Positions 10,444-19,206 are shown, counted from the first letter of the stretch. The stretch: 64,000 nucleotides of DNA from Pseudomonas putida (GCF_028682395.1 NZ_JANHLC010000001.1:744001-808000), one strand, 5' to 3'. Numbers and translations are program-made. The notes: generated from the letters alone by a model not told the origin.

Positions 10444-10601
10444 TACCTGCTGTCCTCTCGCCCTTAGCGCAGCTGCTGCCACCCGGCTGCAGAGGTTCTC
10501 TCGGGGATTTCTTTATCCCGCGCTGTAACAATCCCGCCCCTCGGCTCTCAAGTAAGGCAGCAAGGCCATTAATGCCTGCCCAACCTGAACGGAGCACGAC
10601 C

Positions 10602-10907
10602 ATGAACACACTCACCACCCGCACCCTGTCCGCCGCCACGCTCGCCCTGGCCCTGGGCTCGGCCCTGAGTATCGCCGCCCTGCCGATGAACGCCCATGCC
10701 GCCGACGATATGGAGAAATGCTTTGGCGTCGCCCTCAAAGGCAAGAACGATTGCGCCGCCGGGGCCGGTACCACCTGTGCAGGCACCTCCAAGCTCGACC
10801 ATCAAACCAACGCCTGGAAGCTGGTGCCCAAAGGCACCTGCGAGAAAACCGCCAGCACCACTTCGCCCACCGGCTTTGGCCAACTGGCCGCCTACAAGGC
10901 CAAGTAA
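10602..10907 (+). CDS. bufA1: Bufferin-1 precursor peptide (DUF2282), copper-binding RiPP
   Basis: A 101-residue exported precursor. A long signal peptide (to about AHA, residue 33) precedes a mature region with exactly four cysteines at 40, 51, 59 and 80, in the DUF2282 pattern [28 protein letters not shown]. In characterised bufferins the two central Cys are converted to 5-thiooxazoles by the MNIO enzyme and the outer two form a disulfide; the product binds copper in the periplasm. That chemistry is inferred here from family and context. The gene is followed at 51 bp by the DUF692 enzyme. The ATG at 10602 follows GGAGCACGACC. A TGTAAC element at 10524-10529 might be an ECF-type -35 (weak evidence). 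Confidence 0.85.
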   Translation: MNTLTTRTLSAATLALALGSALSIAALPMNAHAADDMEKCFGVALKGKNDCAAGAGTTCAGTSKLDHQTNAWKLVPKGTCEKTASTTSPTGFGQLAAYKAK

Positions 10908-10958
10908 CCGAACACTGTCAACCCGACCACACTGCCCAACCCACCGCCCGAGCCGCCC

Positions 10959-11828
10959 ATGACCCGCCACCTGCAGCGCCCTCACACTCCGGCATTGGCA
11001 AGGCACGCGGGCCTGGGCCTCAAGCCCGAGCACTTTGCCCAGATCCTGGGCACGGTGCCGGACCTGGGGTTCTTCGAGGTTCACGCGGAAAACTACATGG
11101 TCGCCGGCGGTCCGCTGCACCATCACCTGGAACAGATCCGCGAACACTATGCGCTGTCACTGCATGGCGTCGGTCTGTCCATCGGTGGCCTGGCCCCGCT
11201 GGACCATGAACACCTGCAACGCCTGCATCGGCTGATAGAACGCTATCAACCGGCGCTGTTTTCCGAACACCTGGCCTGGTCCAGCCACGGCCCGCTGTTT
11301 TTCAATGACCTGCTGCCCCTGGCCTATGACGTACCGACCCTGCAACGGGTCTGCGCCCATATCGACCAGGTCCAGAACACCCTGCAACGGCCCATGCTGC
11401 TGGAGAACCCGGCGACTTATCTGCAGTGGCAGCACTCCAGCCTCGACGAGGCCGAATTCATCGCCGAGGTCATCCAGCGCACCGGTTGTGGGCTGTTGCT
11501 GGATGTGAACAACCTGTATGTCACCTGCATCAATCATCAACGCGATCCGCTCGCTTACCTCGCCGCCCTACCACTGGACGCCGTGGGCGAAATCCATCTG
11601 GGCGGATTCGCCGAACAAACGGATGAGTTCGCCGCACGCCTGTTGATCGACGATCACGGCGCCGCCATCGATGAAGCGGTCTGGGCCTTGTATCGCCAGG
11701 TACTGAACCGCACCGGAGCGGTGGCGACATTGATCGAACGCGATAATCAGGTGCCTGCGTTCGCGGTGCTCCTCGCCGAAGCCCTGCGTGCGCAGCACTA
11801 TCTGCGCGATTGCGCGGTGGCGCCATGA
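10959..11828 (+). CDS. bufB: Multinuclear non-heme iron oxidative enzyme (MNIO, DUF692), bufferin maturase
   Basis: A 289-residue TIM-barrel enzyme of the DUF692/MNIO family, which uses two or three irons and O2 to modify cysteines of a precursor peptide. Conserved ligand segments are present: FFEVHAENYM (residues ~38-47), SLHGVGLSIGG (~67-77), FSEHLAWS (~101-108), LLENPATYL (~147-155), LLDVNNLYV (~180-188), EIHLGGF (~211-217) and the C-terminal IERDN. The substrate is expected to be the preceding DUF2282 peptide, held by the next gene product. Its stop overlaps the start of the next gene (ATGA). Confidence 0.9.
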   Translation: MTRHLQRPHTPALARHAGLGLKPEHFAQILGTVPDLGFFEVHAENYMVAGGPLHHHLEQIREHYALSLHGVGLSIGGLAPLDHEHLQRLHRLIERYQPALFSEHLAWSSHGPLFFNDLLPLAYDVPTLQRVCAHIDQVQNTLQRPMLLENPATYLQWQHSSLDEAEFIAEVIQRTGCGLLLDVNNLYVTCINHQRDPLAYLAALPLDAVGEIHLGGFAEQTDEFAARLLIDDHGAAIDEAVWALYRQVLNRTGAVATLIERDNQVPAFAVLLAEALRAQHYLRDCAVAP

Positions 11829-12595
11829 ACCCCCATGCCGATTTCGCCCATAGCCTGCTCGACCCCGAGCGCGCTTGCCCTGCTGGCCTGGGCCGCAGCG
11901 ACGGGCGCGCGCCCGACAGCCGTTTCGCGGTCTATCGCAACAACCTGCGCAGCGGCCTGGTCAACGCCCTGGCCGATGGCTATCCCGTGGTCGAGCAATT
12001 GGTCGGCACCGAATTCTTTCGGGCCATGGCCGCGATCTTCGCCCGCGATTATCCACCCTGCAGCCCGTTGATGATCGACTATGGACAGGACTTCGCCGAT
12101 TTTATTCAGGGCTTCGCACCGGCCGCGAGCGTGCCCTATCTCGCCGATATGGCCCGCCTGGAACGCCTGCGAGTAGCCGCCTGCCATGCCGCCGACCAGA
12201 CGGCGCTCAGCGCAGACACCATCGCCCTCACCCTGAGCGCCCCCGATGCCCTCGGCCACTTGCATATCGGTCTCGACGCCAGCCTCGCCACCCTCGACTC
12301 GGCCTTTGCCGTGGGCTCGCTGTGGTTGGCTCATCAGGACGGTGGTCAGCCGGAACGGGTCGATCCCATGCGCAGCGAGACCCTACTGATACTGCGCCGC
12401 TCGCTGCGCGTGCTGCTGGTGCCCATCGACCGCGCCAGCCATCGCTTTATCCAGGCCCTGCGCCAGGACCTGGACTTTGGAACGGCCGCTGCGCAGACCT
12501 GCGAGGATTTCCCAGGGTTCGATCTCAGTGCCTGCCTGGGCTTGTTGATCCGCTACGGCGCCATCACCCACCTCACCCACCCAGAGCGAACCTGA
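11825..12595 (+). CDS. bufC: Bufferin biosynthesis partner protein BufC (DUF2063, HvfC/BufC family)
   Basis: 256 residues. The N-terminal DUF2063 domain includes RFAVYRNNLRSGLVNALADG, YPVVEQLVGTEFFRAMAAIF and FADFIQ, followed by a less conserved C-terminal half. In the characterised systems BufC acts with the MNIO enzyme, probably presenting the precursor peptide. It is strictly coupled to bufB by a 4-bp overlap. A longer upstream frame (from 11810) is disfavoured because the family sequence begins at MNPHADFA. Confidence 0.85.
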   Translation: MNPHADFAHSLLDPERACPAGLGRSDGRAPDSRFAVYRNNLRSGLVNALADGYPVVEQLVGTEFFRAMAAIFARDYPPCSPLMIDYGQDFADFIQGFAPAASVPYLADMARLERLRVAACHAADQTALSADTIALTLSAPDALGHLHIGLDASLATLDSAFAVGSLWLAHQDGGQPERVDPMRSETLLILRRSLRVLLVPIDRASHRFIQALRQDLDFGTAAAQTCEDFPGFDLSACLGLLIRYGAITHLTHPERT

Positions 12596-12597
12596 AC

Positions 12598-13101
12598 ATG
12601 AATACGCCAAGCACACATTCCTCCCTGCCGGTTCGCCTGGTCGAGCGACTGGTGCAATGGCTTGGGCTGATCCCCCACAGCCTGATTGCCTTTATCGCCC
12701 GTTTCTCAATCGCCGCCGTGTTCTGGAAATCCGGCCAGACCAAGGTGGAAGGCTTGGCCATCGACCTGCTGTCGGGCACCTTCGAACTGGGCATTCCTCG
12801 CCTGGCGGACTCGACAATCCCGCTGTTCGCCACGGAGTACAAAGTGCCGTTGCTGTCCCCCGAAGTGGCCGCGCATCTGGCCGCCTTCGCCGAGCACGGC
12901 TTTGCGCTCCTGATTCTGCTCGGCCTGGCCACGCGCTTCTCGGCCCTGGCGTTGCTGGGCATGACCCTGATCATCCAGACCTTCGTCTACCCGGACGCCT
13001 ACCCGACCCACGGGACCTGGGCGGCCATCCTGCTGTACCTGATGGCCCGGGGACCCGGTGCGCTATCCATCGACCATCTGCTGGCCCGCCGCTTTCGCTG
13101 A
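12598..13101 (+). CDS. bufD: DoxX family membrane protein of the bufferin operon
   Basis: A 167-residue inner-membrane protein with four predicted hydrophobic segments and the DoxX signature ARFSIAAVFWKSGQTK near the N terminus. DoxX proteins commonly end bufferin, gig (gold-induced) and HvfABC-like clusters; the precise role (redox or transport support) is unsettled. The ATG at 12598 is two bases after the bufC stop, indicating co-transcription. It is convergent with the LysR gene with only 3 bp between the stops. The symbol follows cluster position and is tentative. Confidence 0.8.
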   Translation: MNTPSTHSSLPVRLVERLVQWLGLIPHSLIAFIARFSIAAVFWKSGQTKVEGLAIDLLSGTFELGIPRLADSTIPLFATEYKVPLLSPEVAAHLAAFAEHGFALLILLGLATRFSALALLGMTLIIQTFVYPDAYPTHGTWAAILLYLMARGPGALSIDHLLARRFR

Positions 13102-13104
13102 GAC

Positions 13105-14019
13105 TCAGGCCCGCAATTGGGCCAGTGCCTCGCTGCTGCGTGCGAACCAGTCCACCAGATAGTCGGCCAGTACCTGGGTTCTACGCGGCAGACCGCCTTG
13201 GTAGGGATGGACCAGATACACCTGGGTCTGGCGCGTCTGGTAATCACGCAGCAACCAGCGCAAGCGGCCGTCGGCCAGCTCCTGGGGCAATGCGTAGGAC
13301 GGCAGCCGGGCAATGCCCGCGCCCATCAGCGCGGCCTTTTTCAACAGGCTGTAGTGATTGCTGGCGAAGGGGCCGGCGACGCGCACCCGCAATAGCTCAT
13401 GCTGACGGTGGTACAGCCACTCTTCGCGCCCGCGGTAATGGCTGTTGAGCAGGCAACGATGAGCCGCCAGTTCGGCCGGGGTCTGTGGTTCGCCATACCG
13501 CTCCAGGTACGCCGGGCTGGCGCAGGTCAGCTCCTGCATCAGCAGCAACGGCTTGGCCACCAGGCGCTGGTCGCTGGCGACCTCGGTTCGGATGGCCAGG
13601 TCGAAGCCCTCACGGGCCAGGTCACGGAAACTGTTGCTCAGTTCCAGTTCAATCTGCACCTGGGGATAGTCCCGGGAAAATTCCAGCAGCAGGCCATCGA
13701 AGAACGTTTCGCCCAGGGAAACCGGCACCGTCATCCGTACCGGTCCTGCCATGTCGTCCTTCAGCCGCGCCAGGGCCTGGCGGGCGCGCTCCACCTGCAC
13801 CAGCAAGGCCTGGGCCTGGGGCAGCAACGCCGAGCCGGCGGCTGTCAGGCTCAGGCGCCGCGTCGTGCGGTGCAGCAGAGTCACGGCAAAGCGCGCTTCG
13901 AGCAGGCTGATGCGCTTGGACAACTGCCCCTTGCTACACCCCAGTTGCTGCGCCGCCAGGGTAAAACTGCCCGCCTCGATCAGTACCGCAAACGCTGCCA
14001 GATCATCCAGCTCGCTCAT
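13105..14019 (-). CDS. LysR family transcriptional regulator
   Basis: A 304-residue LTTR. The N-terminal winged helix-turn-helix is LDDLAAFAVLIEAGSFTLAAQQLGCSKGQLSKRIS (written here in part: AAQQLGCSKGQLSKRISLLE, ~residues 20-40). A substrate-binding effector domain follows. It resembles the CrgA/DsdC-like group of LTTRs that regulate a divergent oxidoreductase. The ATG at 14019 is chosen because the HTH begins right after it; the longer frame reads through the divergent promoter. It probably controls the SDR gene that starts 104 bp away on the other strand, and itself. Confidence 0.9.
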   Translation of the reverse strand: MSELDDLAAFAVLIEAGSFTLAAQQLGCSKGQLSKRISLLEARFAVTLLHRTTRRLSLTAAGSALLPQAQALLVQVERARQALARLKDDMAGPVRMTVPVSLGETFFDGLLLEFSRDYPQVQIELELSNSFRDLAREGFDLAIRTEVASDQRLVAKPLLLMQELTCASPAYLERYGEPQTPAELAAHRCLLNSHYRGREEWLYHRQHELLRVRVAGPFASNHYSLLKKAALMGAGIARLPSYALPQELADGRLRWLLRDYQTRQTQVYLVHPYQGGLPRRTQVLADYLVDWFARSSEALAQLRA

Positions 14020-14122
14020 GGATTGTTTCCAATAGAAAACCAAAGGTTGCCTATTAGCACGCTTATCCATGGAAAAAACCACTCTAGACTCAAGCTTCCT
14101 ACCCCCAACCTGGAACACTCTG

Positions 14123-14722
14123 ATGAAAATCATCCTGATCGGTGCTCACGGCACCATTGGCTCGGCCGTCGACCGTGAGCTGTCGCCCCGCCACGAGATC
14201 ATTCGCGCTGGCCGCTCCAGCGGCGACCTGCAGGTGGATATCAGCGACAGCGCTTCGATCCGCGCCCTGTTTGAAAAAACCGGCAAGTTCGATGCGTTGG
14301 TCTGCGCGGCCGGCAATGTGAACTTCGTACCCCTGGCCGAAATCACCGAACACGACTTTGCCCTGGGCCTGCAAGACAAGCTGATGGGCCAGGTCAATCT
14401 GCTGTTGATCGGCCGCGAGTACGCCAATGACGGTGGCTCCTTCACGTTCACCACGGGTGTCCTGAGCCATGATCCGATTCGCAGTGGTACCTCGGCCAGC
14501 CTGGTCAACGGCGCCCTCGACAGTTTTGTCAAAGCCGCCGCCATCGAGTTGCCGCGTGGCCTGCGCGTGAACAGCATCAGCCCGAATGTGCTGGTCGAAG
14601 CCATGGACAGCTATGCCCCGTACTTCCGTGGTTTCAAACCCGTACCGGCAGCCGATGTGGCATTGGCCTACGCGAAGAGCGTTGAAGGCCTGCAGACCGG
14701 CCAGACCTTCCACGTCGGCTAA
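14123..14722 (+). CDS. Short-chain dehydrogenase/reductase-like protein lacking the YxxxK motif
   Basis: A 199-residue SDR-fold protein. The cofactor loop is LIGAHGTIGSAV (residues ~5-16), and VCAAGNVNF corresponds to the NNAG motif. Where classical SDRs have YxxxK, this protein reads SGTSASLVNGALDSF, so neither Tyr nor Lys is obvious in register, although the following AAAIELPRGLRVNSISPN is standard. It may belong to an atypical SDR group or bind NAD(P) without classical catalysis. Divergent from a LysR gene that likely regulates it. Confidence 0.8.
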   Translation: MKIILIGAHGTIGSAVDRELSPRHEIIRAGRSSGDLQVDISDSASIRALFEKTGKFDALVCAAGNVNFVPLAEITEHDFALGLQDKLMGQVNLLLIGREYANDGGSFTFTTGVLSHDPIRSGTSASLVNGALDSFVKAAAIELPRGLRVNSISPNVLVEAMDSYAPYFRGFKPVPAADVALAYAKSVEGLQTGQTFHVG

Positions 14723-14825
14723 GCAGCACACAGGGCGTAGTTTTTTGCCCAGCAGATCGACGGGCCGGGCTTGTGGTGAGCAGACAGCCTGCGTAACGTG
14801 GCGGCACTTTCCAGGAGACCCCAAG

Positions 14826-15497
14826 ATGCGTGCCGCCCGTTCGTTGCTGATCGTTGCCCTGCTGCCCATTTTCGCCGGATGCCAGGTATTCACCCAGCCC
14901 CCGGAAAACCCCAATGCCGGCTTGACCCGGATGCAGGGCGAGTTGACCGCTGCTGGCGGACAACTGCTGTTTCAGCCCTGCCAGGAATCACGCCGTTTCA
15001 TCATTCACGACAGTGGCAATACCAGCGTCCTGCAGGAAGCCGCGGCCCTGGCCAGTAAACCGGGCAAGCTGTTTGTCGACCTGGGCGGCCGATTTGCCGC
15101 CAATCCGACGGCGGGCGCCGATGGCCAGGTCAATCTGCAACGCCTCTACCGCCTGCAACACGAAGGCCCCGGCTGCCAGGACCCGAACTTCAAGCGCCTG
15201 GTGCTGCGCGCCAGAGGCCATGAGCCGGAATGGAACGTCAACGTCAGCACCCACGGCATGGTCCTGGAACGCATTGGCCAGGCACCGCTGGCCCTGCCGT
15301 ACCTGGAAGAGCAGATGGGTGAAGGCCGCTTCAACCTCTCCAGCGAAGCCAACAACCAGCACATCGAACTCTGGGTCGCCCCGCAACACTGCCAGGATGG
15401 GAGCGATGGCAGCATCAACCACCTGAGCGCCGAATTGCGAATCAATGGCCAGGTCCAGCGCGGTTGCGCGTATTTCGGCGGCTCGCGCAACGACTGA
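14826..15497 (+). CDS. Putative lipoprotein, COG3650 family
   Basis: A 223-residue envelope protein with a lipoprotein signal: MRAARSLLIVALLPIFAGCQ, lipobox FAGC with lipidated Cys20. The C-terminal half contains GHEPEWNVNVSTHGMVLERIG, the GxEPxWxV motif of COG3650/DUF-type lipoproteins, and ends with an AELRINGQVQRGCAYFG motif typical of that family. Function unknown. Monocistronic; ATG 14826 is preceded by a GGAGA ribosome-binding site (14814-14818). Confidence 0.8.
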   Translation: MRAARSLLIVALLPIFAGCQVFTQPPENPNAGLTRMQGELTAAGGQLLFQPCQESRRFIIHDSGNTSVLQEAAALASKPGKLFVDLGGRFAANPTAGADGQVNLQRLYRLQHEGPGCQDPNFKRLVLRARGHEPEWNVNVSTHGMVLERIGQAPLALPYLEEQMGEGRFNLSSEANNQHIELWVAPQHCQDGSDGSINHLSAELRINGQVQRGCAYFGGSRND

Positions 15498-15604
15498 TTC
15501 GACGAGCTGCTGTTTTAGCCTGACGGGAAAGGGTCATTGGGGCTTATAATCGCCGGTTTGTGCAACGCCGGCGCGCTCTTGTGGCCCGCATACTGGACCC
15601 TGTC

Positions 15605-17218
15605 ATGTTACGAATCACCGAACTCAAGCTGCCGATCGACCACCCCGAAGAAGACCTGCGCCCGGCCATCGTCCAGCGCCTGGGCATCGCCAGCGATGAC
15701 CTGCTCGACTTCACGCTGTTCAAGCGCAGCTACGACGCGCGCAAGAAATCCTCCGAGCTGTGCTTTATCTACACCATCGACCTGAGTGCGAAAGACGAAG
15801 CGGCGCTGCTGAAGAAGTTCGCCGACGATCGCAACGTCAACCAGGCGCCGGATGTCAGCTACAAGGTGGTCGGCCAGGCGCCCAAGGACCTGGCCGAGCG
15901 CCCGATCGTCGTCGGCTTCGGCCCGTGCGGCATCTTTGCCGGCCTGCTGCTGGCCCAGATGGGCTTCAAGCCGATCATCCTCGAGCGCGGCCGCGAAGTA
16001 CGCCAGCGCACCAAGGACACCTGGGGCCTGTGGCGCAAAAGCGTGCTCAACCCCGAGTCCAACGTGCAGTTCGGCGAAGGCGGGGCCGGGACCTTCTCCG
16101 ACGGCAAGCTGTACAGCCAGATCAAGGACCCCAAGCACCAGGGCCGCAAAGTCCTGCATGAGTTCGTCAAGGCCGGTGCGCCGGACGAAATCCTCTATGT
16201 CAGCAAACCCCATATCGGCACCTTCCGCCTGACCGGCGTGGTCGAAAATATGCGCCAGCAGATCCAGGCCCTGGGCGGCGAAGTGCGTTTCGAGCAGCGC
16301 GTGACCGATGTGCTGATCGAAGACGGCCAGTTGACCGGCGTCGAGTTGGCCAGCGGCGAACAACTGCACTCACGCCACGTGGTCCTGGCACTGGGCCACA
16401 GCGCCCGCGACACCTTCCGCATGCTCCACAGCCGTGGCGTGTTTATGGAAGCCAAGCCGTTTTCGGTGGGTTTCCGGATCGAGCACCCGCAATCGCTGAT
16501 CGACAGCGCACGCCTGGGCAAATACGCCGGCCACCCGAAACTGGGCGCCGCCGACTACAAGCTGGTGCACCACGCCAAGAATGGCCGCTCGGTCTACAGT
16601 TTCTGCATGTGCCCGGGCGGCACGGTGGTCGCGGCCACCTCGGAACCGAACCGGGTCGTGACCAATGGCATGAGCCAGTATTCGCGCAACGAGCGCAACG
16701 CCAACTCCGGGATCGTCGTCGGCATCACCCCGGAAGTCGACTATCCGGGCGGCCCGCTAGCCGGTATCGAATTGCAGGAGCGCCTGGAGTCCCACGCGTT
16801 CGTGCTCGGCGGTGGCAACTATGAAGCCCCGGCGCAACTGGTCGGCGACTTTATCGCCGGACGGCCTTCGACCGCCCTGGGCAGCGTCGAGCCGTCGTAC
16901 AAACCCGGTGTCGCCCTGGGCGACCTGGCCCTGGCCCTGCCGGACTTTGCCATCGAGGCGATTCGTGAAGCGCTGCCGGCCTTCGAGCGCCAGATCAAGG
17001 GTTACTCACTGCACGACGCGGTCCTGACGGGGATCGAGACCCGCACGTCCTCGCCGCTGCGTATCACCCGTAATGAGTCCATGCAGAGCCTGAACGTCAA
17101 AGGCCTGTTCCCGGCCGGTGAAGGCGCAGGCTACGCCGGTGGCATCCTGTCGGCAGGCGTCGACGGTATCCGCATCGCCGAAGCCGTGGCCCGCGATATC
17201 CTCGGCCTCGAGGCCTGA
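15605..17218 (+). CDS. NAD(P)/FAD-dependent oxidoreductase (COG2509 uncharacterised dehydrogenase)
   Basis: A 537-residue flavoprotein. An N-terminal ~95-residue domain (LKLPIDHPEEDLRPAIVQRL, with FTLFKRSYDARKK) precedes the dinucleotide-binding loop IVVGFGPCGIFAGLLLAQMG (~101-120), then GGAGTFSDGKLYSQIKD and a C-terminal GEGAGYAGGILSAGVDGIRI that closes the FAD site. This is the broadly conserved COG2509 family; its substrate is unknown. Transcribed alone and followed by a large inverted repeat. Confidence 0.85.
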   Translation: MLRITELKLPIDHPEEDLRPAIVQRLGIASDDLLDFTLFKRSYDARKKSSELCFIYTIDLSAKDEAALLKKFADDRNVNQAPDVSYKVVGQAPKDLAERPIVVGFGPCGIFAGLLLAQMGFKPIILERGREVRQRTKDTWGLWRKSVLNPESNVQFGEGGAGTFSDGKLYSQIKDPKHQGRKVLHEFVKAGAPDEILYVSKPHIGTFRLTGVVENMRQQIQALGGEVRFEQRVTDVLIEDGQLTGVELASGEQLHSRHVVLALGHSARDTFRMLHSRGVFMEAKPFSVGFRIEHPQSLIDSARLGKYAGHPKLGAADYKLVHHAKNGRSVYSFCMCPGGTVVAATSEPNRVVTNGMSQYSRNERNANSGIVVGITPEVDYPGGPLAGIELQERLESHAFVLGGGNYEAPAQLVGDFIAGRPSTALGSVEPSYKPGVALGDLALALPDFAIEAIREALPAFERQIKGYSLHDAVLTGIETRTSSPLRITRNESMQSLNVKGLFPAGEGAGYAGGILSAGVDGIRIAEAVARDILGLEA

Positions 17219-17230
17219 TCCCGCCGGTGA

Positions 17231-17288
17231 TGCAGGCGCGAGTTGCCTCGCGATCTGAAATACGATCGCAAGGCAACTCGCTCCTGCA
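17231..17288. repeat. REP-like 25-bp inverted repeat
   Basis: Arms 17231-17255 and 17264-17288 match in 23 of 25 positions with an 8-nt spacer. The outer part reads TGCAGGCGCGAGTTGCCTCG, the typical Pseudomonas REP theme (TGCAGGAGCGAGTTGC...). It forms a long hairpin after the oxidoreductase gene. No T-run follows, so it may protect the 3' end or be a dispersed repeat. Confidence 0.7.
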
Positions 17289-17345
17289 AACCCGACGTGC
17301 CCACCCGCTTCCACGCCGATAAAGACGCATCCAGATACATAACTG

Positions 17346-17371
17346 CTAGGCTTTTGCCTAGTCGGTTTTTT
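17346..17371 (+). terminator. Small hairpin plus T-run in the nhaA leader
   Basis: CTAGGC TTTT GCCTAG (17346-17361) is followed by TCGGTTTTTT. It lies ~107 bp upstream of nhaA. It could terminate upstream transcription or, if the nhaA promoter is further upstream, act as a leader attenuator. Confidence 0.4.
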
Positions 17372-17467
17372 GCGCTTTCTTATAACAAAAAAGAATATAA
17401 TTTTTGTTTTAACAACTAACCACACGGGTTAGGGTGTGCCATCTTTTGCCCCACTAGGAGAGCGAAC

Positions 17468-18652
17468 TTGCCTCTGCGTAGCACATTTACCCGTTTCTTT
17501 CAGTTGGAGGCTGCCAGCGGCCTGCTCTTGATCGCCGCTGCCGCCCTGGCGCTGATCATCAACAACTCCCCTTTGTCCTACCTCTATAACGGCCTGCTGG
17601 ACGTGCCCGTGGTGGCCCAGATCGGCGCACTGAAGATCGCCAAGCCGCTGCTGCTGTGGATCAACGATGGCTTGATGGCGCTGTTCTTCCTGCTGATCGG
17701 CCTGGAGGTCAAGCGCGAGGTGCTTGAAGGGCACCTGGCCAAGCCTTCGCAGATCGTGCTGCCGGGGGCCGCCGCCGTCGGCGGCATGGTGGTCCCGGCC
17801 CTGATCTACTGGTTTCTCAATAAAGACAATCCACTGGCCCTGAGCGGCTGGGCCATTCCCATGGCCACCGATATTGCCTTTGCCCTGGGTGTCCTGGCCC
17901 TGCTCGGCAAACGCGTACCGGTGTCCCTGAAGCTGTTTCTGATGACCCTGGCCATCATCGACGACCTGGGGGCGATCATCGTGATCGCGCTGTTCTATTC
18001 CCATGAATTGTCGACCCTCTCGCTGATGCTGGCGGGGGCCTGCCTAGTGGCCTTGATCGCGATGAACCGACTCGGCGTGGTCAAGCTCGGGCCGTACATG
18101 ATCATCGGCCTGATCCTCTGGGTTTGCGTGCTCAAGAGCGGTGTCCATGCGACGCTGGCCGGTGTGACCCTGGCCTTCTGCATTCCCTTGCGCACACGCA
18201 ATGCCGAGCCGTCTCCGGCCAGGGGCCTGGAGCACGCGCTGCATCCGTGGGTGGCCTATGGCATCCTGCCGTTGTTCGCCTTCGCCAATGCTGGCGTGTC
18301 CCTGGCAGGCGTCAACCTGGAGAGCTTCACCCACCACGTCCCGATGGGGATTGCTGCCGGCCTGTTGCTGGGCAAGACCGTTGGGGTGTTCGGCCTGACC
18401 TGGCTGGCGGTCAAGCTCGGCATCGCGGCACTGCCCAGCGGCGCCAACTGGGGCCAGGTCTTTGGCGTGGCGATTCTGTGCGGGATCGGTTTCACCATGA
18501 GTTTGTTCGTCGGCTCCCTGGCCTTTGTCCCGGGTAGCAGCGAATACGCCGGCATGGACCGCATGGGCATCCTGACCGGCTCGATCCTCGCCGCCGTCCT
18601 CGGCTACGCGATAACAGCCATGGCCAGCCGCAAGCCTGCCACGCTCTCGTAG
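17468..18652 (+). CDS. nhaA: Na+/H+ antiporter NhaA
   Basis: A 394-residue inner-membrane electroneutrality-independent antiporter (E. coli NhaA has 388 residues) exchanging 2 H+ for 1 Na+ or Li+. It has about 12 transmembrane segments. The essential aspartates are present: [11 protein letters not shown] (Asp135) and [10 protein letters not shown] (Asp165-Asp166), equivalent to E. coli D133, D163, D164; [19 protein letters not shown] is also diagnostic. The start is TTG at 17468, supported by AGGAG (17456-17460) 7 nt upstream and by no alternative ATG nearby. Monocistronic with its own terminator. Confidence 0.95.
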   Translation: MPLRSTFTRFFQLEAASGLLLIAAAALALIINNSPLSYLYNGLLDVPVVAQIGALKIAKPLLLWINDGLMALFFLLIGLEVKREVLEGHLAKPSQIVLPGAAAVGGMVVPALIYWFLNKDNPLALSGWAIPMATDIAFALGVLALLGKRVPVSLKLFLMTLAIIDDLGAIIVIALFYSHELSTLSLMLAGACLVALIAMNRLGVVKLGPYMIIGLILWVCVLKSGVHATLAGVTLAFCIPLRTRNAEPSPARGLEHALHPWVAYGILPLFAFANAGVSLAGVNLESFTHHVPMGIAAGLLLGKTVGVFGLTWLAVKLGIAALPSGANWGQVFGVAILCGIGFTMSLFVGSLAFVPGSSEYAGMDRMGILTGSILAAVLGYAITAMASRKPATLS

Positions 18653-18690
18653 CCTTAAACCGGCAAGCAGTAACTGGCGCTACAAAAACA

Positions 18691-18728
18691 AAACCCCGGT
18701 CAGGCAACTGACCGGGGTTTGTTGTTTT
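18691..18728. terminator. Bidirectional terminator between nhaA and the SlyB-like gene
   Basis: A 13-bp perfect stem AAACCCCGGTCAG (18691-18703) / CTGACCGGGGTTT (18708-18720) with GCAA loop is flanked by A-rich (left) and GTTGTTTT (right) sequence. It can serve both convergent genes. Confidence 0.9.
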
Positions 18729-18741
18729 AACGCGAATTGAA

Positions 18742-19206
18742 TCAGCGAGTGACGCGGCTGGTACCGTCGACGGTCATGATCCGGACACGGTCGCCGACGC
18801 GGAAAACTTCGTTCTCCTGCACCTGCTGGACATAGGCACGCATGCTGCCATCGTCTTCACGCACGGTGATTTCCACGCCCTGGGTCCGGGTCAGGCCTTC
18901 CTCGGTAGCCGAACCCAGCAGGCCGCCCGCGACTGCACCGATTACCGCGGTCACGATACTGCCGCGACCACCACCGATGGCACTGCCGCCCACGCCGCCG
19001 ATCACCGCGCCGGCAGCACCGCCGATAGGGGTCTTGGTCCCTTCGATCTTCACTGGGCGCAGGGCTTCGATGGTGCCCATACGCACGGTCTGCACGCGAC
19101 GGGCTTCATCACGCGAGTAGGAGTCGCCGGTCAGGTTCGAGGCACAGCCGCCGAGTAGCATCGCCATCGTGGTGAAGGTTGCAGCCAACAAAACAGATTT
19201 ACGCAT
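18742..19206 (-). CDS. Glycine-zipper outer-membrane lipoprotein, SlyB/PcpA-like
   Basis: A 154-residue lipoprotein. Signal MRKSVLLAATFTTMAMLLGG with Cys21 in LLGGCAS. A glycine-zipper 2TM segment (GGAAGAVIGGVGGSAIGGG, then AVIGAVAGGLLGSATEEG) follows, and a C-terminal OB-like region EITVREDDGSMRAYVQQ, FRVGDRVRIM. The layout matches SlyB-type peptidoglycan/OM-stability lipoproteins, many of which are PhoPQ-regulated; no PhoP box was sought successfully here. The shorter start (ATG 19206) is required for a correct signal peptide. Confidence 0.85.
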   Translation of the reverse strand: MRKSVLLAATFTTMAMLLGGCASNLTGDSYSRDEARRVQTVRMGTIEALRPVKIEGTKTPIGGAAGAVIGGVGGSAIGGGRGSIVTAVIGAVAGGLLGSATEEGLTRTQGVEITVREDDGSMRAYVQQVQENEVFRVGDRVRIMTVDGTSRVTR

